This document shows, piece after piece, positions 1 through 8,547 of a stretch of 64,000 bases of DNA (position 1 is its first letter; each line of letters begins with the position of its first letter). The stretch lies in assembly GCA_024743115.1 (NCBI GenBank), contig JANSXC010000007.1, positions 123,771-187,770 of the forward strand. Direction: 5' to 3'. A program made the translations under genes and the position numbers. This DNA comes from a bacterium. GTDB lineage: Bacteria > Planctomycetota > UBA1135 > UBA2386. Under the pieces are notes generated by a model. That model had not been told where the DNA came from. It searched no databases and saw only the letters and a program-made list of their open reading frames with translations.

Positions 1-1572
1 CACGATGGCATCGAGCTCGGCGAAGACGACTGGTACGACACGGGCGACCTGCGACTCCAGGCCGGCATCCGCGTCACCGGGCGCGTGATCGACGAAGTGA
101 CGCGCGCCGGGATTCCGGGTGCGGTCGTCTATCTCGAGGATGCCCGGCAGACCCACCGCCTGCTGCCGACCCCCGGCAACGAACGCGGCAGCGTCGCGAC
201 GACCGACGCGGACGGCGGGTTCGTGTTCGACAACGGTGCGCCACAGGGCCTCGTGACCCTGACCGCCGAGGCCGAGGGCTTCGCGGCTGCGATCCTGAGC
301 AACCAGACGCTGCCCCAGTCGGGCAGCCAGGTGTTCACGCTCGAGATCGCGCGCGGGCGGCCGCTCGCGGGCATCGTCGTCGATACCAACGGTGACCCGC
401 TGCCCGGTGTGCAGGTCACGGCGCAGGGTCTCAGCGTCAAGGCGCCGCAGACGGACAAGATCACGACGGGGCAGGACGGAACGTTCCACTTCCCGTCGCT
501 CCGCGACGGCCCGTACGAGCTGCGGACACTCAGCGCGGGTTTCGGCGAGGCCAAGTCGCCGCCGACACTCGCGGGCGAACTCGACGTCAAGCTCGTGCTG
601 CAGCCGCGACCGTGGGTCAAGCTCAAGGTATTCACGGCGCGCGGCAAGCCGATCAAGGCGTATCGCATCTCGCTCAAGCGCTACTTCCCGAACCAGCCGC
701 TGTCGATCGGCAACGTGCCCGAGTTCTCGGACCGCAGCATCAACCCGTCCGACTACCCCAGCGAGTTCGGCGGCGAATGGGCCGTGATCCGTGGCCTGCC
801 GCCCGGCGAGTTCGTGTTCCAGATCCGCGAACGCAACCACGCCAAGTCGCTGTCGGCCTCGTTCGTCGTGCGCGCGGATCAGGAGCCCGCGGAGGTCGAA
901 GCGACCCTGACCATGGGCGGCACGATCGTTGGCACGGTCGTCGACGATCGCGGCCAACCCGTGCGAGGCGCCGTCGTCGTGACCGACATGAACAACGCGC
1001 TCGCCGGCAGCGGCGGCGCACTGCTGCCGTTCCTCAAGCAGATGATCCCCGCGCAGCACAGCAAGGCGCAGGTGCGGACCGACAAGCTCGGCCGCTTCAA
1101 GCTGACCAAGCTCGCGTTCGCCGAGTACATGGTCCGCACGTCGCACCCCGACTTCTGCGTCGGCAAGGCGATGGACATCAGCATCCGCGAGGCGAATCAG
1201 ACGATCGATCTCGGCGCTATCGAGCTCGTGCGCGGCACCACCATCGAGGGCTTCACGACGATCGCCGGCGCAGCGGCCGGACAGATCAAGGTCGTGCTGT
1301 CGAGCAACACCGAGCCGGTCGGTGAGCCGCACAAGGACCGCCGTCTCGATCCGAGAGCCATCTTCGCCGCCACGGCGATCAGCGCCAACGACGGGCGCTA
1401 CCGGCTTCTCGAGCGCGTCCCACCCGGGGAATACAAAATCCACGCCCAGCGACCGGGCGAGAGTTCCAATCTCTTCAACGCCCTGTTCGATATCCGGGAA
1501 ACCGAGCGCACGATCACCATCCGCGCCGGGCAGGATCACCTGAAGCTCGACTTTGCCTTGCCGGTCCGCTGA
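1..1572 (+). CDS. Carboxypeptidase-regulatory-like (CarboxypepD_reg) repeat protein, 5' end outside window
   Basis: The frame is open from base 1, so the true start lies upstream. The first residues (HDGIELGEDDWYDTGDL) align with residues about 170-190 of the next gene, so roughly 170 N-terminal residues are missing. The protein is a chain of beta-sandwich modules, each with a signature such as GIVVDTNGDPLPGVQVTAQG or GTVVDDRGQPVRGAVV followed by a 'DGxFxF/LxxL' strand. This is the pattern of CarboxypepD_reg/transthyretin-like folds. Its paralogue has an N-terminal membrane anchor, so a periplasmic or surface location is inferred. The protein is closely related over its whole length to the next gene, which starts 58 bp downstream, indicating tandem duplication. 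The exact function is unknown; such modules usually bind or present other domains and are not catalytic. Confidence 0.85.
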   Translation, partial: HDGIELGEDDWYDTGDLRLQAGIRVTGRVIDEVTRAGIPGAVVYLEDARQTHRLLPTPGNERGSVATTDADGGFVFDNGAPQGLVTLTAEAEGFAAAILSNQTLPQSGSQVFTLEIARGRPLAGIVVDTNGDPLPGVQVTAQGLSVKAPQTDKITTGQDGTFHFPSLRDGPYELRTLSAGFGEAKSPPTLAGELDVKLVLQPRPWVKLKVFTARGKPIKAYRISLKRYFPNQPLSIGNVPEFSDRSINPSDYPSEFGGEWAVIRGLPPGEFVFQIRERNHAKSLSASFVVRADQEPAEVEATLTMGGTIVGTVVDDRGQPVRGAVVVTDMNNALAGSGGALLPFLKQMIPAQHSKAQVRTDKLGRFKLTKLAFAEYMVRTSHPDFCVGKAMDISIREANQTIDLGAIELVRGTTIEGFTTIAGAAAGQIKVVLSSNTEPVGEPHKDRRLDPRAIFAATAISANDGRYRLLERVPPGEYKIHAQRPGESSNLFNALFDIRETERTITIRAGQDHLKLDFALPVR

Positions 1573-1630
1573 CCGACCCTGACCGTATCCGAATTCTTAC
1601 TTTCCGACCTTTCGACCGCCTGAGTTCACC

Positions 1631-3712
1631 GTGAATCCCAGCCGCATTCTCGTTCCCCTGCTGATCCTCGCCGGCCTCGCAGCCGCGGGGTACTGGTTCT
1701 ATTCCCAGTCCGCGAGCGACATCTCGCCGGCCCCGACCGACCCCCAGCGGAACGAAGACCCCACCGGGCCCAACAAGCCGGTCGCCCCGCCCCCCGAAGT
1801 CGCCAAGGCAACCCCGCCGATCGAGAACCCGGTCGAGGAACCGACTCGCGTCGAGGCCGTCGCGGACAACACGAACGACGATGCACCGCAGGGGGTCAAG
1901 GGCCGCATCATGCTGCCGACGGGCCAGCCGGCGGCGAACGTCCCGATCTTCCTGATCGAAAGCATGATGAACGACCCGATCAAGGCGTTCCTCATGAGCA
2001 AGAGCGGTCGCACGCCACCCCCGGTGTCGTTCGGGCAGACGGCCGAGGACGGCACGTTCGCGCTCGGCGTGCGCGAGGCCAACAAGGGCTACGATCTGCG
2101 CGTCGCCAGCGACATCAACCCGGAACTCAACTACCAGGTCACCAAGGTCCGCGAAGACGACTGGTTCGACACGGGCGATCTCAAGCTGTCGAACGGCCTG
2201 CGCCTGACGGGCCGCGTGCTCGACGAGGTGACGAACGTCGGGATCGCCGGCGCCACGATCTACCTGACGAACAGCAACCAGGCCCACACGATGCTGCCGA
2301 CCCCGGGCCGCGAACGCGGCATCGTCGCGATCACGGACAACTCGGGTGCGTTCTTCTTCGACAACGCACCGGCCAAGGGGTCGGTCAACCTGCTCGCGGA
2401 GGCGCCCGGCTACGCGTCGGCACGCCTCGACAACCAGCGGGTCGAGGAGAAGACCGACTTCACGGTCGAGATCTCCAAGGGTCGGCCGATCGCAGGCATC
2501 GTCGTCGACACCGAGGGCAAGCCGCTGCCGAACGTCCCGATCACCGCGCAAGGCCTCAGCCAGAAGACGCCGCAGACCGAGAAGACCACCTCGGATGCGC
2601 AGGGCGTGTTCCAGTTCCCGAGCCTGCGCGAAGGCCCCTACACGCTGCGCGCCAGTTCGAACGCGCATGCGGAGACGACCTCGCCGCCGGTGATGACCGG
2701 CGACCTCGAGGCCAAGCTCGTGTTGGTGCAGCGGCCCTGGGTCAAGCTGCGCGTCACGGGCGCCGACGGCAAACCGGTGAAGAACTACCGCATCAGCCTC
2801 AAGCGCTACTTCCCCAACAACCCGCTCGGCATCGGCAACGTGCCCGAGTTCAACGACCGCAGCATCAACCCATCGGACTACCCCGCCGAGTTCGGCCGCG
2901 ACTGGGCCATCGTGCGCGGCGTACCGACCGGTGAGTTCGTGTTCCAGATCAAGGACCGCGTGCACGCCAAGTCGCTGTCGCAACCGTTCACCGTGCGCGA
3001 TGCGATGGAGCCGGTCGAGGTCACTGCGCAGATGACCCTCGGCGCGGCCATCGTGGGCGTCGTCGTCGACGACCGCGGCCAGCCGGTCCGTGGCGCCTAC
3101 GTCAACACGGACATGAACAACGCGTTCCAGGGCGACGGCGGCATCTTCGAGCTGTTCCGCTCGATGATTCCCGAACGCCACAGCAAGAAGCAGGTCCGGA
3201 CGAACAAGTCCGGACAGTTCCGCTTCGACAAGCTCGCGTTCGCCGAATACATGGTGCGCGTCGGCCACCCCGACTTCTGCGAAGGGCGGCAGCTCGACAT
3301 CAAGCTCACCGAGGAGGGGCAGGTCGTCGACGTCGGCACGATCCAGCTCAACCGCGGCACGATCATCGAGGGATTCACTTCGATCACGGGCCAGGCCGCC
3401 GGCCAGGTCAAGATCACGCTCTCCATCCCGCCGGAGCAGCAGAACGCTGCGGTCCGCGAAGGCCAGGAAGGCGGCACGCCGGTGAGCATGGGCCAGATGT
3501 TCTCCGCCTCGGTCGTCAGCGAGAACGACGGCCGCTACCGCCTGCCCAAGCGCGTGCCGCCGGGCACCTACAAGATCGTGGCGGCGCGCTCGAGCGGTGA
3601 GCAACAGAACCCGTTCATGATCTTGCTCGACATGCGCGAGACCGAGAGGATCGTGACCCTGCGGCCCGGCCAGGATCGGATGAAGATCAACTTCGATCTG
3701 CCGAGTCGCTGA
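1631..3712 (+). CDS. Membrane-anchored carboxypeptidase-regulatory-like repeat protein
   Basis: This 693-residue protein starts at GTG. Residues about 7-22 form a hydrophobic helix (LVPLLILAGLAAAGYWF), an uncleaved signal-anchor or signal peptide, followed by a Pro/Glu-rich linker (about 28-75) and then repeated CarboxypepD_reg modules (for example GIVVDTEGKPLPNVPITAQG and GVVVDDRGQPVRGAYV). No catalytic motif of a protease or sugar hydrolase is visible. It is the full-length paralogue of the upstream partial gene, and the two run as a tandem pair. The dioxygenase gene begins 17 bp downstream, so all three may be co-transcribed. The role is probably structural or adhesive at the cell envelope; that is inference from the fold only. 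Confidence 0.88.
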   Translation: MNPSRILVPLLILAGLAAAGYWFYSQSASDISPAPTDPQRNEDPTGPNKPVAPPPEVAKATPPIENPVEEPTRVEAVADNTNDDAPQGVKGRIMLPTGQPAANVPIFLIESMMNDPIKAFLMSKSGRTPPPVSFGQTAEDGTFALGVREANKGYDLRVASDINPELNYQVTKVREDDWFDTGDLKLSNGLRLTGRVLDEVTNVGIAGATIYLTNSNQAHTMLPTPGRERGIVAITDNSGAFFFDNAPAKGSVNLLAEAPGYASARLDNQRVEEKTDFTVEISKGRPIAGIVVDTEGKPLPNVPITAQGLSQKTPQTEKTTSDAQGVFQFPSLREGPYTLRASSNAHAETTSPPVMTGDLEAKLVLVQRPWVKLRVTGADGKPVKNYRISLKRYFPNNPLGIGNVPEFNDRSINPSDYPAEFGRDWAIVRGVPTGEFVFQIKDRVHAKSLSQPFTVRDAMEPVEVTAQMTLGAAIVGVVVDDRGQPVRGAYVNTDMNNAFQGDGGIFELFRSMIPERHSKKQVRTNKSGQFRFDKLAFAEYMVRVGHPDFCEGRQLDIKLTEEGQVVDVGTIQLNRGTIIEGFTSITGQAAGQVKITLSIPPEQQNAAVREGQEGGTPVSMGQMFSASVVSENDGRYRLPKRVPPGTYKIVAARSSGEQQNPFMILLDMRETERIVTLRPGQDRMKINFDLPSR

Positions 3713-3729
3713 TCGCCCGCGACTCGCAA

Positions 3730-4884
3730 ATGACCGACCCGACTTTCGACTCTCCCCCCCCGGCTCCCGACCGCCCGCGCCCCGCCAGCTATTGGGACTA
3801 CATCAAGGTCGACCGGCTGCTCGACCTCCAGCAGGGGGTCGCGGCCACGGAGGCCGAGCTCAGCGACGATGAGGTCCGCTTCATCGTCATCCACCAGGTG
3901 GACGAGCTGTGGTTCAAGCTCGTGCTGCGCGAGCTGGTCACGGCGCGCAATCTGTTCGCGCAGGAGGACGTGCCCGACGACGAGGTCGCCGGCGCGGTGG
4001 CCCGGCTCCGCCGGGTCACGATCTGTTTCGAGCTCGCGGCGCAGCACTTCCGGCTGATGGAGACGATGAGCACGCAGGACTACCTGCGGTTCCGCGACAA
4101 GCTCAACCCGGCGAGTGGTTTTCAGTCCGCTCAGATGCGTGAGATCGAGGTGCTGCTCGGCCTCGCCGACGACGCTCGCATCCCGCTCGGCAACGAGGGC
4201 AGCTATCTCGACGCCCTGCGCGAGGCCGACGGCTCGCGGTCCTCGGCGCTCGAGCAGGTCGAACGCCGCAAACTGGACACGCCGACCCTGAAGCAGGCCG
4301 TCGACACCTGGCTGCACCGGACGCCGATCGACGGCAGCTTTCCGGGCGACGCCGACGACGAAGCGGTCGTGGACCGGTTCGTCGAGCAATACCTCGCGGG
4401 GCACCGCGCGCTCTACGACCGCGCCATCGCGCAGGCCGTCGCGATGCAGGCACTGGCGCCCGCCGACGAAGACCGCCTGCGCGCCCGCTACCGCGGCCAG
4501 CTCGAAGGCGCCCAGCGACATCTCGAGGCCGCCGACGTGCCCGGAGAGCGCCGCGCTTTCGTACGGCGACTGCGCGCCGCGATCCTGTTCGTCGACAGCA
4601 ACCGACGGCTGCCGCTGCTGAGCTGGCCTGGCCAGGTCATCGACACGCTCATCGAGTGCGAGCAGGCGATGCTCACGTTCCGTCAGCGCCACGCGCGCAT
4701 GGTCGAACGCGTGATCGGCCGCCGCGTCGGCACAGGCGGCAGCGACGGTGTCGCCTACCTCGATCAGACCGCACTGAGCTACCGCGTTTTCACGGAGATC
4801 TGGGCGGCGCGCACCCTGCTGCTGCCGCCCGAGCTGTGCCCCACCGTCGCCGACGCGGACTGGTACGGCCTGCAGAACGACTGA
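3730..4884 (+). CDS. kynA: Tryptophan 2,3-dioxygenase family protein
   Basis: A cytosolic haem enzyme of the family that opens the indole ring of L-tryptophan with O2 to give N-formylkynurenine, the first step of the kynurenine pathway. Family landmarks in the 384 residues are HQVDELWFK (55-63), NPASGFQS in the middle, the probable proximal haem ligand His321 in RHARMVERVIG, and GTGGSDG (334-340), which in known enzymes contacts the substrate carboxylate. It is about 100 residues longer than the shortest bacterial enzymes because of a charged middle segment (roughly 160-270). The ATG is 17 bp after the preceding stop. No kynureninase or formamidase gene is nearby, so the downstream pathway cannot be judged here. 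Confidence 0.88.
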   Translation: MTDPTFDSPPPAPDRPRPASYWDYIKVDRLLDLQQGVAATEAELSDDEVRFIVIHQVDELWFKLVLRELVTARNLFAQEDVPDDEVAGAVARLRRVTICFELAAQHFRLMETMSTQDYLRFRDKLNPASGFQSAQMREIEVLLGLADDARIPLGNEGSYLDALREADGSRSSALEQVERRKLDTPTLKQAVDTWLHRTPIDGSFPGDADDEAVVDRFVEQYLAGHRALYDRAIAQAVAMQALAPADEDRLRARYRGQLEGAQRHLEAADVPGERRAFVRRLRAAILFVDSNRRLPLLSWPGQVIDTLIECEQAMLTFRQRHARMVERVIGRRVGTGGSDGVAYLDQTALSYRVFTEIWAARTLLLPPELCPTVADADWYGLQND

Positions 4885-4920
4885 CCCACCGGGCACGCCG
4901 ACGCCCCAGGCCGGCTCGAC

Positions 4921-6147
4921 TCAGCGCGCAAGCCGCCGGTTCTCGGGCAGCGAGAACCGGCGCGTGAACGCCAGACGGTCGCCGCGCGGCCGGCGCTTGC
5001 GGAACCCGAGCAGGTGGAAGACCTCGGTCACGAACCAGCGCGCGACCTGGCGATTTACGAGGATCGTCCGCGAGTCATCCGGATCCCGACGAACCCCTGG
5101 CAACACGGAGACCAGCCGATCGCAGCGCATCGCGCGCAAGCCCGCGGCGAGGTGCAACCAGAACGCCCGGACCGGCCGAGCCAGGAAGTAGCCGTCCTCG
5201 CCCTGCGACTGATAGAGCGGCAACAGCACGATTGCAGCCCGCGGTGCACGGAGCTCTCCCGAACGATCCTTCGCGAGCAACGTGCCCTTGGCGACGGCAT
5301 GGAAGTTCGAGAACCCGGGTGCCATCTCGAACTCGTCGGCCGGCGTGATCGCGCGCCGTTCGATGATCTCGACGATCGACGGCGCGTCTCCAACTGCACG
5401 CCGCAGCCGCTCGGCCTGCTCGGACAACCCGAAGTCATGGCCGGCCGCTTGCGCGGGCGCGAGCATGCCGAGGTAGTCGAGCGCGCGCCACAGAACGGCT
5501 TCATGGCAGTCGATCGTCGCGGGATCGTCGTGCTGCCCACCCTCGATCGCGAGCGCCATGACCCCGCGTTCGGCGAACCACTCGAGCGACGCTCCGTCGA
5601 TCGTCTCCTCGATACCGAGGATCATCGGCACGCCCGTCGACAACCCGAGCCGGCGATTGTCGATCGTGTCGGCAAACAACAGGAACGGCGAGCCGAACGC
5701 CGAGCTGGAGTGCAGGTCGAGCACGACAACGGGCCCCGACGCCGTCGCCAGAACCCGCTCGAACTCCTCTAGCAGCAGTAACTGTTGCTCGTCCTCGGCA
5801 TCGAGCGCATCGAGCCCGGCACCACCGGCACCCGCAGCCGCCCGCTCCCGCAGACCCGCGATGGCTGCAGCACTCCAACCGCGGTTGAGATCGCGGTCGA
5901 GGAAACGCCGCCCGACCGCGAGAGCCGCCGTGTTTCCGGCCAACGCAACCAGCCGCCCGGCGGTCGCCGCTTCGAGCTCCTGTAGCCGGCCGAGAACCCG
6001 TCGCACCGCGTGGACCCCGCCGGGCTCGTTGCCGTGCATGCCGGCGATCACGAGGAGGGTCGGGCCCGGACGACCACAATCCCACTCCCCCAACTGGCGC
6101 GCGATCGACTCGAGCGGCGCATCCGCCATGAGGCCCGCCTCGGTCAT
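4921..6147 (-). CDS. Succinylglutamate desuccinylase/aspartoacylase-family metallohydrolase
   Basis: A 408-residue zinc carboxypeptidase-fold hydrolase of the AstE/ASPA family, which cleaves N-acyl amino acids. Visible zinc ligands are His38 and Glu41 in GMHGNEPGG and His146 in VVLDLHSSSA. RFLDRDLNR (about 81-89) matches the substrate-binding segment of the family. The start codon overlaps the stop of the upstream GCS2-CBS gene by four bases (ATGA), so the two are translationally coupled. That pairing suggests the hydrolase processes an acylated or gamma-glutamyl amino-acid product linked to the partner enzyme, but no substrate can be named from sequence. The 3' end contains an 11-bp hairpin. 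Confidence 0.82.
   Translation of the reverse strand: MTEAGLMADAPLESIARQLGEWDCGRPGPTLLVIAGMHGNEPGGVHAVRRVLGRLQELEAATAGRLVALAGNTAALAVGRRFLDRDLNRGWSAAAIAGLRERAAAGAGGAGLDALDAEDEQQLLLLEEFERVLATASGPVVVLDLHSSSAFGSPFLLFADTIDNRRLGLSTGVPMILGIEETIDGASLEWFAERGVMALAIEGGQHDDPATIDCHEAVLWRALDYLGMLAPAQAAGHDFGLSEQAERLRRAVGDAPSIVEIIERRAITPADEFEMAPGFSNFHAVAKGTLLAKDRSGELRAPRAAIVLLPLYQSQGEDGYFLARPVRAFWLHLAAGLRAMRCDRLVSVLPGVRRDPDDSRTILVNRQVARWFVTEVFHLLGFRKRRPRGDRLAFTRRFSLPENRRLAR
4934..4962. terminator. Hairpin between convergent genes, probable two-way terminator
   Basis: A perfect 11-bp inverted repeat (arms 4934-4944 and 4952-4962, 7-nt loop) lies 50 bp past the dioxygenase stop and inside the last codons of the opposing hydrolase gene. 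There is no T-tract, as is common in GC-rich genomes. Its place between convergent genes supports a terminator role, but this is not proven. Confidence 0.4.
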
Positions 6148-8072
6148 TCGGCCGACGCCTCGCGCAGGTGTTTTTCGAACAGCATCGCCGCGACCCGGAT
6201 CAGATCACGCTCGGTGATGATCCCGACGAGGCGATCGCCGGCCTCGACGACCGGCAGGCTGCCGACCTTGTGCTCGCGCATCTTCTCGATCGCCTCGAGC
6301 GTCGGCGTGTTGGGCATCACCGTGACCGGATTCGTGCGCATGATGTCCTTGACCGCGACCGGCTTGCGATCCGAACGGCGCATGCCCTGCCCGACCAGCC
6401 GCAGCAGCGACCTGTGCGACACGACCCCGACGAGCCGGCCCTCGTTGTCCTCGACCGGCACGTGGCGGATGTGACGCCAGTCCATGAGGCTCGCCGCCAG
6501 GTCCACGACGTCTTCGGGGTGCACGGTGAACAGGTCCGTAGTCATGAACTGCCCGACCTGCAGATAGCTCTCCTTCCAGCCGTCGAACTCGCCGGTATCC
6601 GCGAGATCCCACGTATGGACGGGGTCGCCCTTCTGCTGACGGGAGACCAGTGCCCGAACGAGCGCGTGCATGCGCTGCTCTTTCGTGCCCTTGTCACCCA
6701 TCGCCGTGAGCGAGTCGAGCATCCAGCGCGCGCCGGTGCGGCCACGCTTGACGCGTTCGCCGATGATCCCGAGGTAGCGATCGATATCCGCACTGTCGAG
6801 CTTCTGGTGCTCGAGCCCGGCGCGGGCCGCAGGAATCAGAACGTCGCTGATGAGCTCGTGCGCGGCGTACTCCTTGCCGTGGAACCACGTCAGGTTGGCC
6901 TGCATCCCCAGGCGCGCCGCCGCGACGAAGTTGCCGGCCGCGTCGTCGAACTGCATGACGCGCGAGACGTCCTCGAACTCGTTGCTGACCGCCGACATGA
7001 GTCCGAAGAAGAACGCAGCGTTCGCCACCTCATCGACGACCGTCGGTCCGGCCGGGAACGCACGCGCTTCGATCCGCAGATGCGGGACGCCATCGCCGAT
7101 GCCGTAGCACGGCCGGTTCCAGCGATAGACCGTGCCGTTGTGCAGGCGCAGCGCCGACAGGTTCGGTACGCCGCCGCGATCGAGCACGGCCTCGGGCGAT
7201 TCGTCCTGTTCGGCTGCGAGCATGACGCGGAAGCGCGCGATGTCCTCGCGGAAGATCTCGAGCACCGACTCGCGCATCCACGCGTCACCGAAGCTGACCC
7301 GCGGGCGCCGGCCACGCATCTGGTGCACCGCCGAGCGCGAATCGACCGACTGCTGAAACAACGCGACGCGCGTCTCGCGCCAGAGTCGCCGGCCGAGCAG
7401 CAGCGGCGAGTTGACCGCGCTGGCGAGCACCGGCGCGGTGATCGCCTGCGCGACGTTGTAGAGCTTGGCGAATTCGCTCGGACCAACCTGAAAGTGGATC
7501 TGAAAGCTCGTGTTGCACGACTCGAGCATCACGTTGTCGTGCAGCATCTCGAACTCGTCGACACCCTTGATGCGGAAGTTGAACTCCCCGCCGCGCAGCT
7601 GGGCCATCGCGTTGTTGAGCGCCAGGTAGCGCGGGTTCTGCACCATCGACGCCAGCGTCAGGTCCGACCGCCGCAGCGTCGGCAGGATGCCCGAGATCAC
7701 GATCGCGCCACCGAGCTCGGTCGCGGCGTCACGCGCCTTGTGCAGCAGGTCGCGCGTCTCGGTCTCGAGCTTCGAGAGACAATCGCCCCCGAACACGAGC
7801 GGCGACAGGTTGCACTCGAGGTTGTACTGCGCCAGTTCGTAGGTGAACTGCGGATGCGCGAGCCGCTTCATCATCGCGTCGGCGCCGCACCAGGCCCGGC
7901 CCGAACGGTCGATGAGGAACATCTCCTGTTCGGCTCCGATCCGCCGCACGCCGGTCTCGAACCGATCCTCGTCCAGCATCCGCTCGAGCGCGTGGAAGTC
8001 GGCGAGGATCGCCTTCATGTAGTCACGGAGCTCTTCGTCCGTGTAATCGCTGGGGAGATCGTGTCGGCCCAT
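6144..8072 (-). CDS. GCS2-type glutamate-cysteine ligase-like protein fused to a C-terminal CBS pair
   Basis: A 642-residue protein in two parts. Residues about 15-500 match the GCS2/glutamate-cysteine ligase-like ATP-grasp-related fold (RIGAEQEMFLID near residue 40 and the conserved CNTSFQIHFQV segment). The last ~125 residues are a tandem CBS (Bateman) module (MTTDLFTVHPEDVVDLAASL ... VVSHRSLLRL; DIMRTNPVTVMP ... GIITERDLI), which normally senses adenine nucleotides. I chose the ATG at 8072 (MGRHDLPSD) because GGAG lies 11 bp upstream and the extra in-frame N-terminus up to 8315 has no family resemblance. It overlaps the hydrolase gene downstream by four bases. Likely activity: ATP-dependent gamma-glutamyl ligation under nucleotide control; the substrate is unknown. 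Confidence 0.8.
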   Translation of the reverse strand: MGRHDLPSDYTDEELRDYMKAILADFHALERMLDEDRFETGVRRIGAEQEMFLIDRSGRAWCGADAMMKRLAHPQFTYELAQYNLECNLSPLVFGGDCLSKLETETRDLLHKARDAATELGGAIVISGILPTLRRSDLTLASMVQNPRYLALNNAMAQLRGGEFNFRIKGVDEFEMLHDNVMLESCNTSFQIHFQVGPSEFAKLYNVAQAITAPVLASAVNSPLLLGRRLWRETRVALFQQSVDSRSAVHQMRGRRPRVSFGDAWMRESVLEIFREDIARFRVMLAAEQDESPEAVLDRGGVPNLSALRLHNGTVYRWNRPCYGIGDGVPHLRIEARAFPAGPTVVDEVANAAFFFGLMSAVSNEFEDVSRVMQFDDAAGNFVAAARLGMQANLTWFHGKEYAAHELISDVLIPAARAGLEHQKLDSADIDRYLGIIGERVKRGRTGARWMLDSLTAMGDKGTKEQRMHALVRALVSRQQKGDPVHTWDLADTGEFDGWKESYLQVGQFMTTDLFTVHPEDVVDLAASLMDWRHIRHVPVEDNEGRLVGVVSHRSLLRLVGQGMRRSDRKPVAVKDIMRTNPVTVMPNTPTLEAIEKMREHKVGSLPVVEAGDRLVGIITERDLIRVAAMLFEKHLREASAE

Positions 8073-8547
8073 GGTCGCTGCAACTCCGAGGTTGATCGGA
8101 AGATACCAGCAACGGCAGGCTTTCGCGCCGACGAGTTTCGGTAGCGCGTTCGCGAGGACGGCGCCGCGGATTCCCGGGTTCCGCGTTGAGCCGGCGTCGC
8201 CACGGAACCGGACGCGATCGACCTGCAGTGGGCCACAGAGACTGTGTGCGGCAACCACGCAACGCTTCGCCCACAGCACGTTCCACGTCGCCGACGAAGA
8301 GAACCGCGCGGTCAAGGGACAGCATCGACACGGGCGCTGCCGGGACGCCGGCCGTCAGCTACGACCAGGGTGCGAACAAGGTCGCGACCACCGCGTCGGT
8401 GACGGCCCAACAGGGCGGCCGCCCACGATCACCAATTGCCCAGGTCACGGCAACGTGACGAGGGAGGATGCGCGGCCGGCAAGGCTCCGCACCGCCTGCC
8501 GATCGCCGTTCGCCGTTCGGAGCACGACGGCGACGGCCGGCCTCGTC
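8073..8547. other. 475-bp gap without a convincing gene
   Basis: Between the start of the GCS2-CBS gene and the stop of the DUF1573 gene, both on the minus strand. Open frames here have no ribosome site and no protein-like composition. The gap must hold the promoter of the ligase-hydrolase pair; I cannot pick out convincing -35/-10 boxes. Confidence 0.5.

Noticed and set aside
1514..3604. Very long minus-strand open frame (about 700 codons) opposite the carboxypeptidase-regulatory gene
   Set aside because: The GC-rich third positions of the real gene remove stops on the other strand; the translation is Arg/Asp/Val/Leu-rich, lacks any motif and has no ribosome site.
6168..8144. Plus-strand open frame of about 660 codons opposite the GCS2-CBS gene
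   Set aside because: The ligase and CBS motifs are all on the minus strand; the plus-strand frame is a composition artefact.
8073..8315. N-terminal extension of the GCS2-CBS gene
   Set aside because: The family similarity begins at the ATG at 8072, which has a ribosome site; the extension is Cys/Arg-rich noise.
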